Positions 1 to 12,100 of a stretch of DNA of 64,000 nucleotides are shown one piece after another (the first letter of the stretch is position 1; every line of letters begins with the position of its first letter). The position numbers and the translations under genes are program-made. The notes under the pieces were generated by a model. The model was not told the DNA's origin, did not search any database, and saw nothing but the letters and a program-made list of their open reading frames with translations. Origin of the DNA: Mesostigma viride. Taxonomy: Eukaryota; Streptophyta; Mesostigmatophyceae; Mesostigmatales; Mesostigmataceae. The DNA is taken from assembly GCA_009746045.1 (NCBI GenBank), contig RPFO01000276.1, positions 4,318,207 through 4,382,206 of the forward strand, in the 5' to 3' direction.

Positions 1-819
1 GACTTGTGTTTGGATCGAGCAACTTGCCAGATGTGTTAAATCCATCGAGGTCGCTTCTTCTAAGTAACTAGTGCTTTTCTGTATATATCGCCAGCATTTC
101 TGGCACGTTCCATTGGTGGGCGCGACGACGATCAATTACAATTTTGGTAGATGGGTAGATTGGTGTATATTAGATATGTGTTTATGGGTCAGGAACCGCT
201 AGGTCCGGAGCTCCAGCCCGCATTATGTTTTTGTCGCCCGCAATATTTATTTATCTATTTACTTATTTAAAATTTTGCTATGTGATGCTAAGTTGTATTC
301 GAACGACTCCAGGTCGACCTTGTCCAGGTGCACACGCAAACACACTTCCGAGTTTTGCACAAGTAACACGGAAGCCGTCATTGGAGGATCCCCTTGCGTG
401 TGCACACGAATTTGCATGCGAAATGCAGTAGCTCAGCTTGTAGTTCGGTCCGCGCGCGCGAAATCAAATTATATCACAATTCCACCCTCCTCGGCGTGGG
501 CGCAAACCCCCCCCCCCCCCCCCCCCCTGCGCGCTCTTCCCTTTAAAGGCGCCCCTCCCCCCCCCCTTGCCCCCCCCCCCCCCCCTTTCCTACCCTTACC
601 CCTTCTCGTTGTTTGGCAAAAATCCCCCATCAGCCAACCACCCGTTCTATGGTGCTTGTGTGTGTTGGTGTGCTTGTGGGTTCTGGCGCAGGCGTGGGTG
701 CGCGTGCTTCGGGTACTGGCGTGGGGCCGTTGCGTGCTATTACCCAGCTGCCATGTGTGTACCATGACATGTGCGCGTGTGCGATGTTTTAGGGAGTGGA
801 GTTCTTAGAGAGGGCTCAC
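1..819. other. No gene recognised; homopolymer C tracts
   Basis: I see no coding region that I can support here. The stretch holds two long C runs (about 509-527 and 557-588) in a C-rich block. Open frames across this block are low-complexity Pro/Gly artefacts. If the minus-strand gene proposed at 820-2347 is real, its 3' exons could lie here, but none is recognisable. Confidence 0.5.
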
Positions 820-2347
820 CGTCTTGGGCCGTTTCGGGGTCGGGCTGTTTTCGGTCCACACCGCATGAGGCGCACCGGTCGGCCTGGTGCCCGCGGCCGA
901 CTTTGCACTACGCTTTCGAGGTGCCAGGTTGCCTTGCGGTCTGCGTCGCCTGCCTGTCACAAGGTCACGTGACATGCACGGACGATTGATTGCGCGCACA
1001 CATGCAATGTCTGTCAGGGAAGTGCACCCACCCACCCACCCACGCACCCACCCACCCACCCACCCACCCACCCACCCACCCACCCATCCACGGACCTTGT
1101 TGTCCATCCTTTGCCTCCACAACCGCCTGCTCCCGGCACGCATGCTTGTATTATGCTTGTTTCTGAGCATGTGCTATCGTGTGGGTGGGTGCGCTTGTGC
1201 ACTCGCGAAGCCAACCTAATCCCTTATCTGGAGGGTCCAACCCTTAGGATGCACCTTGGTAGTATATGAACATATGCAATGATAACCCACCCGGAGTGTT
1301 GCAGCAAACTTGTCAAATATGCATGCAATAGTCAGCAACACATGTAAAAATCCACACGAGCAAGTCCACATTCGATGCATTAAGGTAAAATGTTGAAAAG
1401 AAAGGCCTCGCCGTATCATCATCTTATATGCCTGTCATGCAAACCTATACGAAACAACAATATAGCCAAAGAAACTCGTGGCCACGTGCACACCATAAAT
1501 GTACAGACACGTTGGTAATTACCCGCTAGTATCTTTTGGACCTCGTTTGCCCGCGACACATTTAGCATGGCAAGACATGGCATGCTCCCCAAGGGACCAC
1601 GCAGGCACGCACACACACTTGCACGGCCGGGGCTGTTGCGAAGCATTGCAGGTGCCCACTAATAGCAGGCCATGGGCATTGCACGTAACTACAAGGAATC
1701 CACAGCCTCCATTACAAACACGCACAATGATCATGCATTATTTTGACCAATGTGAACTTCCAAGCGCTTGACTTTGCTCACAAGCCCCAAGACCTATTCA
1801 GTCATAATATTTTGTGACAAGGTGTTGTAAAGGTAGCACATGAACAGCATGGCAAGATATATACAAGCATGAATGGACACTCACACCCAGTTCTCTAGAC
1901 CTCTACCCCGTTTGGGAGGACTTGCAAGGCTTGCTTGTGACATCGGCAACGTAGCAGGAAATGTCTTGCATCTTACAGAAAGCACACAGGTGTACGCAAC
2001 GGGGCCCAGCCGCAAAGCGCAGCACTACGTACGTAATAACCTAACTTGAAGCCACACATGCAATGGCCAAGTGTCGTTATATATAAACAAGAAAACACTA
2101 GCAGCGTTCCAAACCAGACGATGCCATAATCCTGATACCACCCGGATGACTCACACGCCGACACAGGGAATCATGAAGCGCGCACTAGCTACCTGAGGTC
2201 CCGTCCTCCGCGGGCCACTTTTTCTTGAGCATGACCGAGTCAACCTCAGCCGGCAGCAGCACTGCCTGGCCGGGCAAGTGCTCCCCCCACTGCGTAAGGT
2301 TCAGTATCCCTTGCCGCGAGTGAAATCTGAATTCTTGCTGCTCCTTG
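820..2347 (-). CDS. Possible two-exon fragment of an unidentified minus-strand gene
   Basis: I do not recognise the product. On the minus strand, 2347-2193 reads as an open, non-repetitive peptide (includes QEFRFHSRQGILNLTQW and LKKKWPAEDG). It is preceded by an AG and ends at CAG|GTAGCT. Its reading phase (one base left over) matches a second open stretch at 953-820, preceded by GTGACAG and ending at ACG|GTGAGC. That second stretch gives a basic peptide with GRRRRPQGNLAPRKRS and PTPKRPKT, which look like nuclear localisation signals. The implied intron (954-2192) contains the CCCA minisatellite. No start or stop exon was found, so at best this is a partial gene divergent from the synthetase gene. 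It rests only on open frame, splice-like borders and phase agreement. Confidence 0.33.
1021..1089. repeat. (CCCA)n tandem repeat
   Basis: About 17 copies of a 4-bp CCCA/CACC unit with a few substitutions. It generates spurious Trp-Val-Gly-Gly and Thr-His-Pro-Pro frames on the two strands. It is not a telomere: the unit is wrong and the array is short and internal. Confidence 0.85.
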
Positions 2348-3124
2348 CTACAGTTTCACGGTCCCTCAACCAAGCAGGACCCCACGTTATAAGGGTCTTT
2401 GTCCAACACGCCCGCCAAAAATCCTGATGTCAGTCAAGCCGAGGCTCACAGCCCAACCATCAAAGACTGCGTGCACGAGTGCAAAGATTAGGAGCAAGCG
2501 AGGACACCTAGGCATAGCTAGGCATACCACATCGCGAGCGAAGACAGTCGTGACGAAAAGTCAGCCGCCTTATGCGGCCGACGTTGCTAGCATTTGCCTG
2601 CATCTGCAGCGTTTTCTTCGGCGGTCCGATAACTCGGATTGTAAGCTCGGATTGTAGCCCAAGGCCAGAGGCTGGAGCCCCAAAAGCACCTTCTAGCCAT
2701 GGAGTGGCCACGGCTTGTAGGCCTTGTAGTTAGCTTTCATCCTATCCAATAAAAATTTCATTATTACTAGTATTTCTCAAGTATCCACCTATAGTATCAA
2801 CACACCTCCATTACGGGTCACGCCCGGATACGGGCCACGCCCGTAATTACACACGGATTAAACTGACTGCGATTGATGCTGATGCAGGTACGTACGTCCT
2901 GGGCACGTTCGTGAACCGACCTACCTGTAATTCGTTATCTGGAATGCAGAATGCTATGGCTATGACGGTCTAATTGCTGACATAAGGTACCACGTGGGGC
3001 CTGACACCGATTACGTAATCGTCAGCCAAGGGTTCTGGCCTGAACTTTTTACTGGCATTTCTCGGAAAGCGGTTCGCAACTGTGGACGTAGAATGCGGGG
3101 AACGTTTACTGACTGCGTCTCTGC
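2348..3124. other. Upstream region of the synthetase gene, no gene seen
   Basis: No convincing coding exon is visible. It holds a short imperfect hairpin at 2810-2847 (outer arms ATTACGGG and CCCGTAAT, inner CCCG/CGGG). The synthetase promoter should lie towards the right end, but I see no diagnostic TATA box or initiator that I would annotate. Confidence 0.4.
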
Positions 3125-6100
3125 ATGGCTGCCCGATTAGCTGTTATTACGCAATTTTCTAGCGCAATGGAGCTGCGGTGCTCCCTTAACAGCATGCTTC
3201 GTGCCGGCGTCTCTGCTGTAACTCTGCAGAAGGGTTGCGGCCCATCCACGTATGGTAGTCTGCTGCAACCTGGCTCACAGGCATGCAGGACTCTTCCAGC
3301 TTCTCGCTCGCTTGTCAACAATTCATGGGTACCCGCGTTGCTTCCTGGCGGAAACCGCTTATTCGTGCGGGGAGTTTCTCGTTTACCGAGCAAGGAACAA
3401 AGGCGTCACACCAGGCCCGTGACGCAATGCTGTGCAAGCCAGGCAACCGGCACCGTCGTTAGTGCTAGCAAGGATGCCGCCGAGACATTGCAGTGGCCAA
3501 CGCGCAGCCGGCCTTGTGGCAAGTTTGACGCCACCGCCGTGGACTCCGACGTCACGGTGTGTGGGTGGGTTGACCGCCAAAGGAGCCACGGCGGCGTCGC
3601 TTTCGTCAACATGCGGGACTTCTCGGGCATCGTCCAGGTACTCTACGCCACAACGTAGCTGCGATGAGCGTCTACTAACGTACGAGTACGATGGTGATGT
3701 GACTCAACGTACCGTTGTCCAGCATGCCGAGACGTTTAAGTCTATCGACGCGCGGAGAACGGTATGACACGACCTGTTCGCAGGTCACGGCTTTATCATC
3801 CACACTTGGCTTCTCCCTTTCGGAGCCATTCTCACCGCATTTTTACGGTCTGCTTTCCTCCCACTCTCATCGAGATCATCCCTATTATCATTTCGACATA
3901 TCCCTTCTCAGTGCCCAGCAATGCCGCAGTGGGAACGCAGCCAACGGCACTCCCTCGCGTTTCTTGCGCGTGTCGAGCACCCTAGCTCGCTGCACCTCCT
4001 CTTGTCCACCCTTCACAGCGTGTGCTGGCCCCCAGGGACCACATCCCGACTTCAGCTTTGCGCTTCCACATATCTCCCCAACGTCATAGCCCTCTCCATA
4101 GTTCTATTGCCGTATTCTACGGTGGGGGCGAGGCAAATATCCGAGCGTGCCTACTGACCAACTCTTTCTCTTAGAGGGGCCGAGAGAAACGGCACCCACA
4201 TGATGTATTTCGGTCACTTTGTTAAATTGGTTTGTCACCAACTGCCAAGTTATTGACTAATGGATGCCTTATCGGCTTTATTTGTTGGACCATGTGAAGT
4301 TTGTGTTAACCTCCTTGCTTGTTGCGCACGCCGTGCGCCTGGCAATATCCTCTATACCTCCCTCAAACACCACGCATTTACACATGGCCCTACTTGTTGC
4401 GCACGCTAAGTCTCAGGCGACCCCGGACCCTTTCTGAATACTTCCTCAATAAGCCTATCGGCTTTATCGCCGCATCGCGTGCAAACACAAATATCCCTAC
4501 TTCATGTGCGTGCCCTCATACATGTCATGGCTTCTTGCCACACATGTGAATGTCATTCTCCCCTACGCCCCGCACCAGGTGACCATCGGCCCTAGTAAGC
4601 CCTTCCCTGATCCCTTGGTCTTGTTACTGGCCTTGTTTCTTGCGCACGCCCCGCACCAGGTGACCACGGACCCAGCCGCATTCCCTTCTGCGCACGAGGC
4701 GCTGGAGCGCGTGCGTAACGAGTGGGTGCTCGCCGTGCACGGGCGCGTGCGCCGCCGGCCTGACGCCATGGTCAACCCGCGCATGGCCACAGGGGAGGTG
4801 GAGGTGAGCGCGTCACAAGAGAGAAAGGGGGAGGAAAGGGAAGGGCCACGGGTGAGGTGCAGGTGAGGACATTGCAAGAGAGAAAAGGGGCGGGAAGGGC
4901 ATGGCCGCGGGGAAGGGGGAGGTGAGGACATGGCAAGGGGGGGAGGGGGAGTAGAGTGGGTGGAGGTGGGGGGGGTGGAGGTCAGCGGGGAGGGGGGGGG
5001 AGGGCGAGGGGAACGGGTTGGAGAGCACATGGCCGCGGGGGAGGTGAGAAATGGAGTACCGGAGGATGTGGGGGGGATGCCTTGGTGGCAGGTGGGGAAG
5101 GGGGAGGGGATCGGATGGATGGGGTGGGATGGGGAGGGGAATGAGATGGTGGCAGGGAAGGGAGGGGGAGGGAAATGAGATGGTGGTAGCGAGGGGAGGG
5201 GAGGGGAAGGCATGGCTATGGGAGGGAGGGGTGTGTGCATAGCCAAGTGGGACGGGGGGGTGAGCGCATGGAGTAGGGGAAGTTGAGGCACACTTGCCGC
5301 TGGGCAGCAGGCCAACAAGTACACAGCAGGTATCACAAAGTGCACGCATACTGGACTTGAGGAATCATTGCGTTTTCTCGTTCTGTCTGAATATACACAT
5401 GACGAAGATATATTTCCGGCATTACACAGAAACATGATCATTTGTGTGGATGTAAGTGCGAGCGCACAAGCCCCCGGTGCATGCAAGGGATGTGCCTGCT
5501 CTTTGCACTGCCGGACGATGTTGAGGCGGGAGGGCATCCCCTTGCGAGGCTCGATGGGCAGCCCTGGGGAGGCAGAGAATCTTGCTCATGTCCACTGCCT
5601 TGAAGGTGCGGCAGACGAAGCAACATGCCCACTGATGCCCACTGTGTTGTGCTGCAAGTGTTCAGTACAGCGTGCACGAGAATGGGTAATATTCCTCGCA
5701 GGGGGGGGAAGGGTATGCGCAATAAGGACCCGCCGGTGTACCCTTTGCCAAATGGTTTCTGTATCCCATCCCCTCATCCCCCCATCCCCTCATACCCTCA
5801 TACCCTCCTCCCTGGTCCCCCCAGGTGGTGGCCCACAGCGTGGAGGTGCTGAACGCGGTCAAAGGGTCGCTTCCCTTCCCAATCAGCGCGTCCGAGGAGC
5901 AAGAGGCGCCGCGCGAGGAGATCCGCCTGAAGTGAGCGCGCGCCCTTGCACTTGCACATGGCACTTTCACGCCCCCCACTATTTGCCATGCTGCTCATGG
6001 CGGCATGCCCTGTTGCCATGCTGCTTGCGCTGCTATGCCCTGTTGCCATGCGGCTTGCGCTGCTACGCTCTATTGCCATGCGGCTTGCGTTGCTACGCCC

Positions 6101-9100
6101 TGTTGCCATGCTGCTTGCGCTGCTATGCCCTGTTGCCATGCTGCTTGCGCTGCTATGCCCTGTTGCCATGCGGCTTGCGCTGCTATGCCCTGTTGCCATG
6201 CGGCTTGCGCTGCTATGCCCTGTTGCCATGCGGCTTGCGCTGCTATGCCCTGTTGCCATGCGGCTTGCGCTGCTATGCCCTGTTGCCATGCTGCTTGCGC
6301 TGCTATGCCCTGATGCCATGCGGCTTGCGCTGCTATGCCCTGTTGCCATGCGGCTTGCGCTGCTATGCCCGGTTGCCATGCGGCTTGCGCTGCTATGCCC
6401 TGTTGCCATGCGGCTTGCGCTGCTATGCCCTGTTGCCATGCTGCTTTCGTTGCTATGCCCTGCTGCCATGGGGCTTGTGCTGCTATGCCCTGTTGCCATG
6501 CTGCTTGCGGGGTGATGGAGACAAAGCGAGGCTATGGGAGGGGTGAGTAGGATGACTGTATTTGGACACCTGGGCGGACGGTTAGAGTTGCAGACATTGT
6601 AGTAGGGGGGAAACCAACGACACCTCTCGAAAGCTCAACCCCTCGAAACAGCGCCAACTTCAACCCCTTATCCATCTGCCCGTGGCCCATTCGCATGCCC
6701 ATTTCCCCAGCGTATCGCATGGCGGCATGGCCATGTTGGGCACGATTGAACTGGAATGGAAAGCAGAATGCCCCGTGGCATTAGGGGGCCAGGGTGGCCA
6801 TGGACCACGAAGGGATACAGGGTGAGGTTGGCCGTGGCCTTGCCCTGCGACCGCGTCGCAAGGCTCGATCGTGGTGACGACGGGACACACGCCAATGCTG
6901 AAGGGTGTATGGCTGCCACCCGCACCGTGGCGTAAGTGCAGGTACCGCCACCTGGACCTGCGCCGGCCCCAGATGACCCACAACCTGCGCTTCCGCCACC
7001 AGATCATCAAGACGTTGCGGAGATACCTGGAGGACGAGCTGGGCTTTGTGGAGGTAAGCGGGCGTGTGTGTGCCGGGCGTGAAGGATGCGTGGTCCGTGG
7101 CGTTGCGCAGATGAGCAGCCGCTGGAACCAGGCGTGGATCCGTGTGTTTTGGTTCTGCGGACAAGCCTGCGGTTTTGCAAGGCATCCCTGTGAAAGGGAC
7201 GTAAAATCTCCTGCTCGTTGCAATTTACAAATGTGTGTCGCTCCTGAGCCTGAATCCACCACCACGGCGGCAGCATGCCATGAAACTTCCATGTATGCTT
7301 GTTATGCTGTACGTTGCTTTGTATTCGCGCGTCCCTTTATCCCGTGAACTCAGCCATGAGCTCACCCGTTGCAACTTCACTACCTATTTCCATTGAGCAG
7401 CTTTCTAATGTGACGCCCGGCTGTGCTTCTGAACCAGGTGCCCCGCACGCACATGCACAACGACAGTCCTGTACAACTCCCGTCCTTTGTTACTCCCTTC
7501 TCCTTCCCTGTCATCCCAGCGGTTGTGTGCTGGCAGCCTCGGTCGTGCATGTATCACAAGTGCCAATCATTGCCTTGGCGCCACCTCTCGTTCAACTCAT
7601 GCACTTGATGCACTTCATGCACCCTCAGCACGCCAAGCACCCAACGCACCTCAAGCACCCAACGCACCTCAAGCACCTCAAGCACCTCAAGCACCTCAAG
7701 CACCTCAAGCACCTCAAGCACCTCAAGCACCTCAAGCACCTCAAGCACCCCAAGCACCTCAAGCACCCCAAGCACCTCAAGCACCTCTCCTGCCCAGTTT
7801 CCTCTCTGTATGGTTACCATTCCCGTGGTCTTGCCGCATTGCATCCGCAGGTGGAGACACCCATCCTGACCAAGTCCACGCCAGAGGGCGCGCGCGACTA
7901 CTTGGTGCCTTCGCGTGTGCAGGCAAGCGGGCGGGGACTGGGCAAAGACGGGGGAGGCACTGGGATGGATGGGAGGGCAGCGGAGCGGAGGGGAGGGGAG
8001 GGGAGGGGAGGGGAGGGGAGGGGAGGGGAGGGGAGGGGAGGGGAGGGGAGGGGAGGGAGGGAGGGAGGGGAGGGGAGGGGAGGGAGGGGAGGGGAGGGGA
8101 GGGGAGGGGAGGGGAGGGAAGGGAAGGGGCCGGGCCAGGCTGGATGGGCTGGCGGGGCGGGGCGGGGTGGGGCGGGGCTGGCTATTCTAGAAAACATTGT
8201 GCAGATTGCCCGCTGGGATTCAGCTTTCGTGCCTGCTTGTCTCGCAACTCCAACTGTCTCCTGTCGCGTACATCCCTTTCTCTTCGGAGCATCCCCACAT
8301 GCTAGCTGCCAGGCCATTGTATACCTAATTTTGTCCTCCCCCGTGGTGCCTTGGCCATGCGGGTGTCAAGCATGGGCCATGGCACGGTGGCTGGCACCAC
8401 GATCGCATAGTGCAGTGCCAGCTTGGAGCAATGGTGCAGTGCCAGCTTGGAGCAATTAATTAAGTAAGTAATTGAACACGTGCTCCCGTTGGGGAGTCAC
8501 GGAGCACCAGAGTGCTTTTAATCCCTGTATGTGCACAGCGGGCAGGGGGCAGAGACCCCCCCCCTTCCCTCATGCCACATTCCCTCATCCTCTGAGCAAT
8601 GGTGCAGTGCCAGCTGTGAGCAATGGTGCAGTGCCAGCTCTGAGCAATGGCGCAGTGCCAGCTGTGAGCAATGGTGCAGTGCCAGTTCTGAGCAAGGGTG
8701 CAGTGCTAGCTCTGAGCAATGGTGCAGTGCCAGCACTCATCAAAAGCGCAGTGCCAGCACTCAGCAAAAGTGCAGTGCCAGCACTCAGCACCATTATCCT
8801 GGGCATCTGGCTGCCTGGTCTACCCGCACCCTTGCCATCTGCCTGACTTTTGCATCCATGCATGCAACTACTTACACGGCTGCAGGCTACTTACACGGCA
8901 TGTAGCTCCTTACACTATAACAGGCTACTTACTGGTCGTTGGCGGTCCTGCCCATGCGTCTGCCTGCCACGTTGTCTGCCCAAACTGCCAACCTGTTTTA
9001 ATTCTGTCGCACGGCAGCAAGGCGCGTGGTATGCCCTCCCCCAGAGCCCGCAACTCTTCAAGCAGCTGCTCATGGTCTCAGGATTCGACCGCTACTTCCA

Positions 9101-12100
9101 GGTGTCCAGGTGGGAGGCCGCGACCGGTTCATGTCCTAGCGACTTGTCATTCTTTATTTCATGGCTCGGCAAGGAGGTGGCAGTAACCTGTTCCTTACAT
9201 GGTAGGCAGGCGATCTCGACACTGTGTTCAGTAGGCGGACGTGACCACCCTCGGCGCGAACACGCATCCGCGCACGCACTTGGCCCTTCCCTCTGCGAAT
9301 CCCATTTCACGTCCCCTACCACCTCGGGGGTACCGTCGCGTCCATATGACTGGTATCATCGCCTCCACATGGCTGAGGCTGCCACATCCTGGTGATCACA
9401 CATAACACTGTGCTGCCGCGGGATGCAGCGGTGGGCTCTGGTTCCTGAGGCTGCTAATGCTGTCGCCTGTATTTTCAGTGGCCACGGGGGCTACCAGCAC
9501 CTGTCCCCCACCGCCTGACACGCTGGCAACCCAGAACAATCTCTGCGCCCCCAGCGCATGAAATTGATTGCATGTGCTCGTGGCAGCGCCCCCCTAGGCG
9601 GTTGTTCGCTAGATGTGACACATGCGTTAGAGGATGACGGTCGTATCTGAGGGCCAGCACATAAAAGGTATGGATATGCTTCGGTCTTGTTGGGGTCGGA
9701 CTGTGAGCATGTGGCGAACATTGGAGCCTTGGCAGTCAAACGGCGACCATGTTTCCCTGGCTGGTTGTAGGTGGTAGAGACCACTGATCGGCCTGCAGTG
9801 TTACTTCGCAATCCATCCCCTGTGTCACAATCCATCCCCTGTGTAGAACCACCGCATGTGTCTTGCGATGCGATGGCACCCTTTCCGCGCTCACATGCTT
9901 GCCCTGCTGGCCTTGCTGCCTCTTGATTACGCGTGGCTTTCCGCCATCCCCACCACCCCCATCCCTACTACCGGACATCCCTACTACCCGACATCCCTAC
10001 CGCCGCCATCCCTACCGCTGCCACCCCTGTCACCCCTGCCAGGTGCTTCCGCGACGAGGACCTGCGTGCCGACCGCCAGCCCGAGTTCACGCAGCTGGAC
10101 ATGGAGATGTCATTCCTGCCCATGGAGGGCGTGCTGGAGCTGAACGAGAAGCTGCTGTCACACGTGAGTAAGGGTGGATTGGGCGCATGCGAGTCTGGAG
10201 GGGTTTGCATGATAGTAGAAAGGAGGGGGGGGGGAGGGGGCGGGGGCGCATGTGAGGAGATGGGGGGGGGGGGGGGCTTAGCAAGATTAGAAGGCTCCAC
10301 GGCTGCTCATTGCGCTGCTCCTGGCTGCTGCTTTAGCAACCATTAACCGCCCTCCTGGGCCACTGCTCGCTATCCTCTCGTTGGTGAGTGTGTGCACTCA
10401 TCGGTCAATCCCTATGTGTGCGTAGCTTGTTGGAAGTGTCCTTGACGTCATCTTTACCTCCAGGGGTGATACCAAAACACTGGCAGTTGCAACCGGTCCA
10501 AGGACATAATGCTACCCAATCGATAGCAGGTGAGCCTCTTTCTGCCCTCTTTAGTCTTTGGGTCAGCTTTTCCATGTCCTTGGCTCGGGTCGCACCGCCC
10601 TCCACGTGGTGTCTCATTAATTAGTTGTAGTATATATAGGTATCTCATTAATTAACATATATAGGTGTCTCATGAATTAATATATACTACTATTCATTGA
10701 GAATGATAAATTACGGAGGTGAGATGGCATTATTCAATATATATGCATGTGTCGTCCCCCACCTGTGCACGCTTGCAGCTGTTCAAGGAGGTGATGGGCG
10801 TGACCCTCCCGAGGCCCTTCCCCCGCATCACCTACGCCGACGCGATGCTGCGCTACGGCTCCGACCGCCCCGACACGCGCTTCGGCCTGGAGCTCTCCGA
10901 TGTGGGTCCTCGGGTGGTTGCGGTGTGGGTGCTCGGGTGGTTGCGGTGTGGGTACTTGGGCACATCGGTTGCGACTGGGTGGGGCGCAAGTCATGTCGGT
11001 GTATCGGGCAAGCGAACGTTTGTTCCCATTAAAGTGATGCGGGCGTGGAGATGTCTGTCATATCTAGACCGGGCGACATTGCCCCTTTCCGTGATCCCTT
11101 GGTCATGGCATCTGGAGTGGTGAGAAATTCCTATGGCCTTACGAACTTCCCCTTTTCAGGGGTACTGGAGTTGATGAGTGGCAACTGGAGTGGTGGTGGA
11201 GTCCTTGCCGGGCACACTGCCCCCATGGCCGTGGTGGACCATCGTTGCAGCAGCACTGATGCACTAAACAGGTTCTCGAAAGCCATCTCTTATGTCAGCA
11301 CTGACGTGACTGCGGGGGACATTGTCACCTGTTGTCGCTTCATCCCCCTAGAAAAGAAGCCACGCGCTGGCGAGTGCTACCATGTCCTCGGACCACGTGG
11401 GCACAATCCATTCCTGGGAGAGACCATCCTTGCCTCCAGCACATACGTACATGGTTCCTCGCCGGCACCTTGTGCCTAGCCCACTCGCATGCCATGTCAT
11501 GCCACCCAACCAGTCAAGTGATCGCCCTTGATCAAGGTAATCGAACAGTCTCAACCTCACAACCAGCCACCGCTCACCCCGACCCTCCCAACCAACCACA
11601 TCACGCACCCTCCTCCATGCCCCTCCAGGTGAGCAAGGCGGTCGCGGGCTGCGGCTTCAAAGTGTTTGCGGACGCGGTCAAGGAGGGCGGCGCGGTCAAG
11701 GCGCTCGTCGTGCCCGCTTCGCACGGCGCCAACATCAGCAACTCGAGGCTCAAGGGGAAGGGGGACATCCTCGCCGAGGCGGTCGCGGGGGGAGCCAAGG
11801 GGCTGGCGTTTGCGAGGGTGGCCCCCGATGGAAGTGAGTTGCGGGCACACGAATGCTTCAGGATGGGACGTCGCTTGGCGAGGATGACCTCCGTGGCCTT
11901 GGGGCCACTTTGCCGATTGGCACACGCGCGCGTGAGAAGAGGACAGGGATGGGGTATTATAGAGGGTAAGGCCAGGTGTTAGCACGTAGGATAATGGCCT
12001 AGGGTATGGCACGGGGTACTTGGGGTGCGTGTTGAAACCAAATGGTTTGACATGGGGTGAGTTGTGAGCGTGGATGCTTCTGCTACAATGGAAACCCAGC

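Noticed and set aside
1021-1089. Telomeric or interstitial telomere repeat
   Set aside because: CCCA does not match known algal telomere units (CCCTAAA or CCCTAAAA types) and the array is short and internal.
4563-5537. 324-codon Pro/Ser-rich minus-strand frame
   Set aside because: Low-complexity complement of the purine-rich intron 2.
5368-6546. Long open frames over the 30-bp repeat in intron 3 (392 codons on +, 233 codons on -)
   Set aside because: They are open only because the repeat unit is a multiple of three. The region lies between two well-supported exons of the synthetase gene and the peptides are pure repeats.
7299-8459. Open frames rich in LKH, APQ and GRGGEG repeats
   Set aside because: They are translations of the 9-bp and 5-bp intronic arrays. 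Real exon 5 (7851-7922) lies inside but uses only 24 codons.
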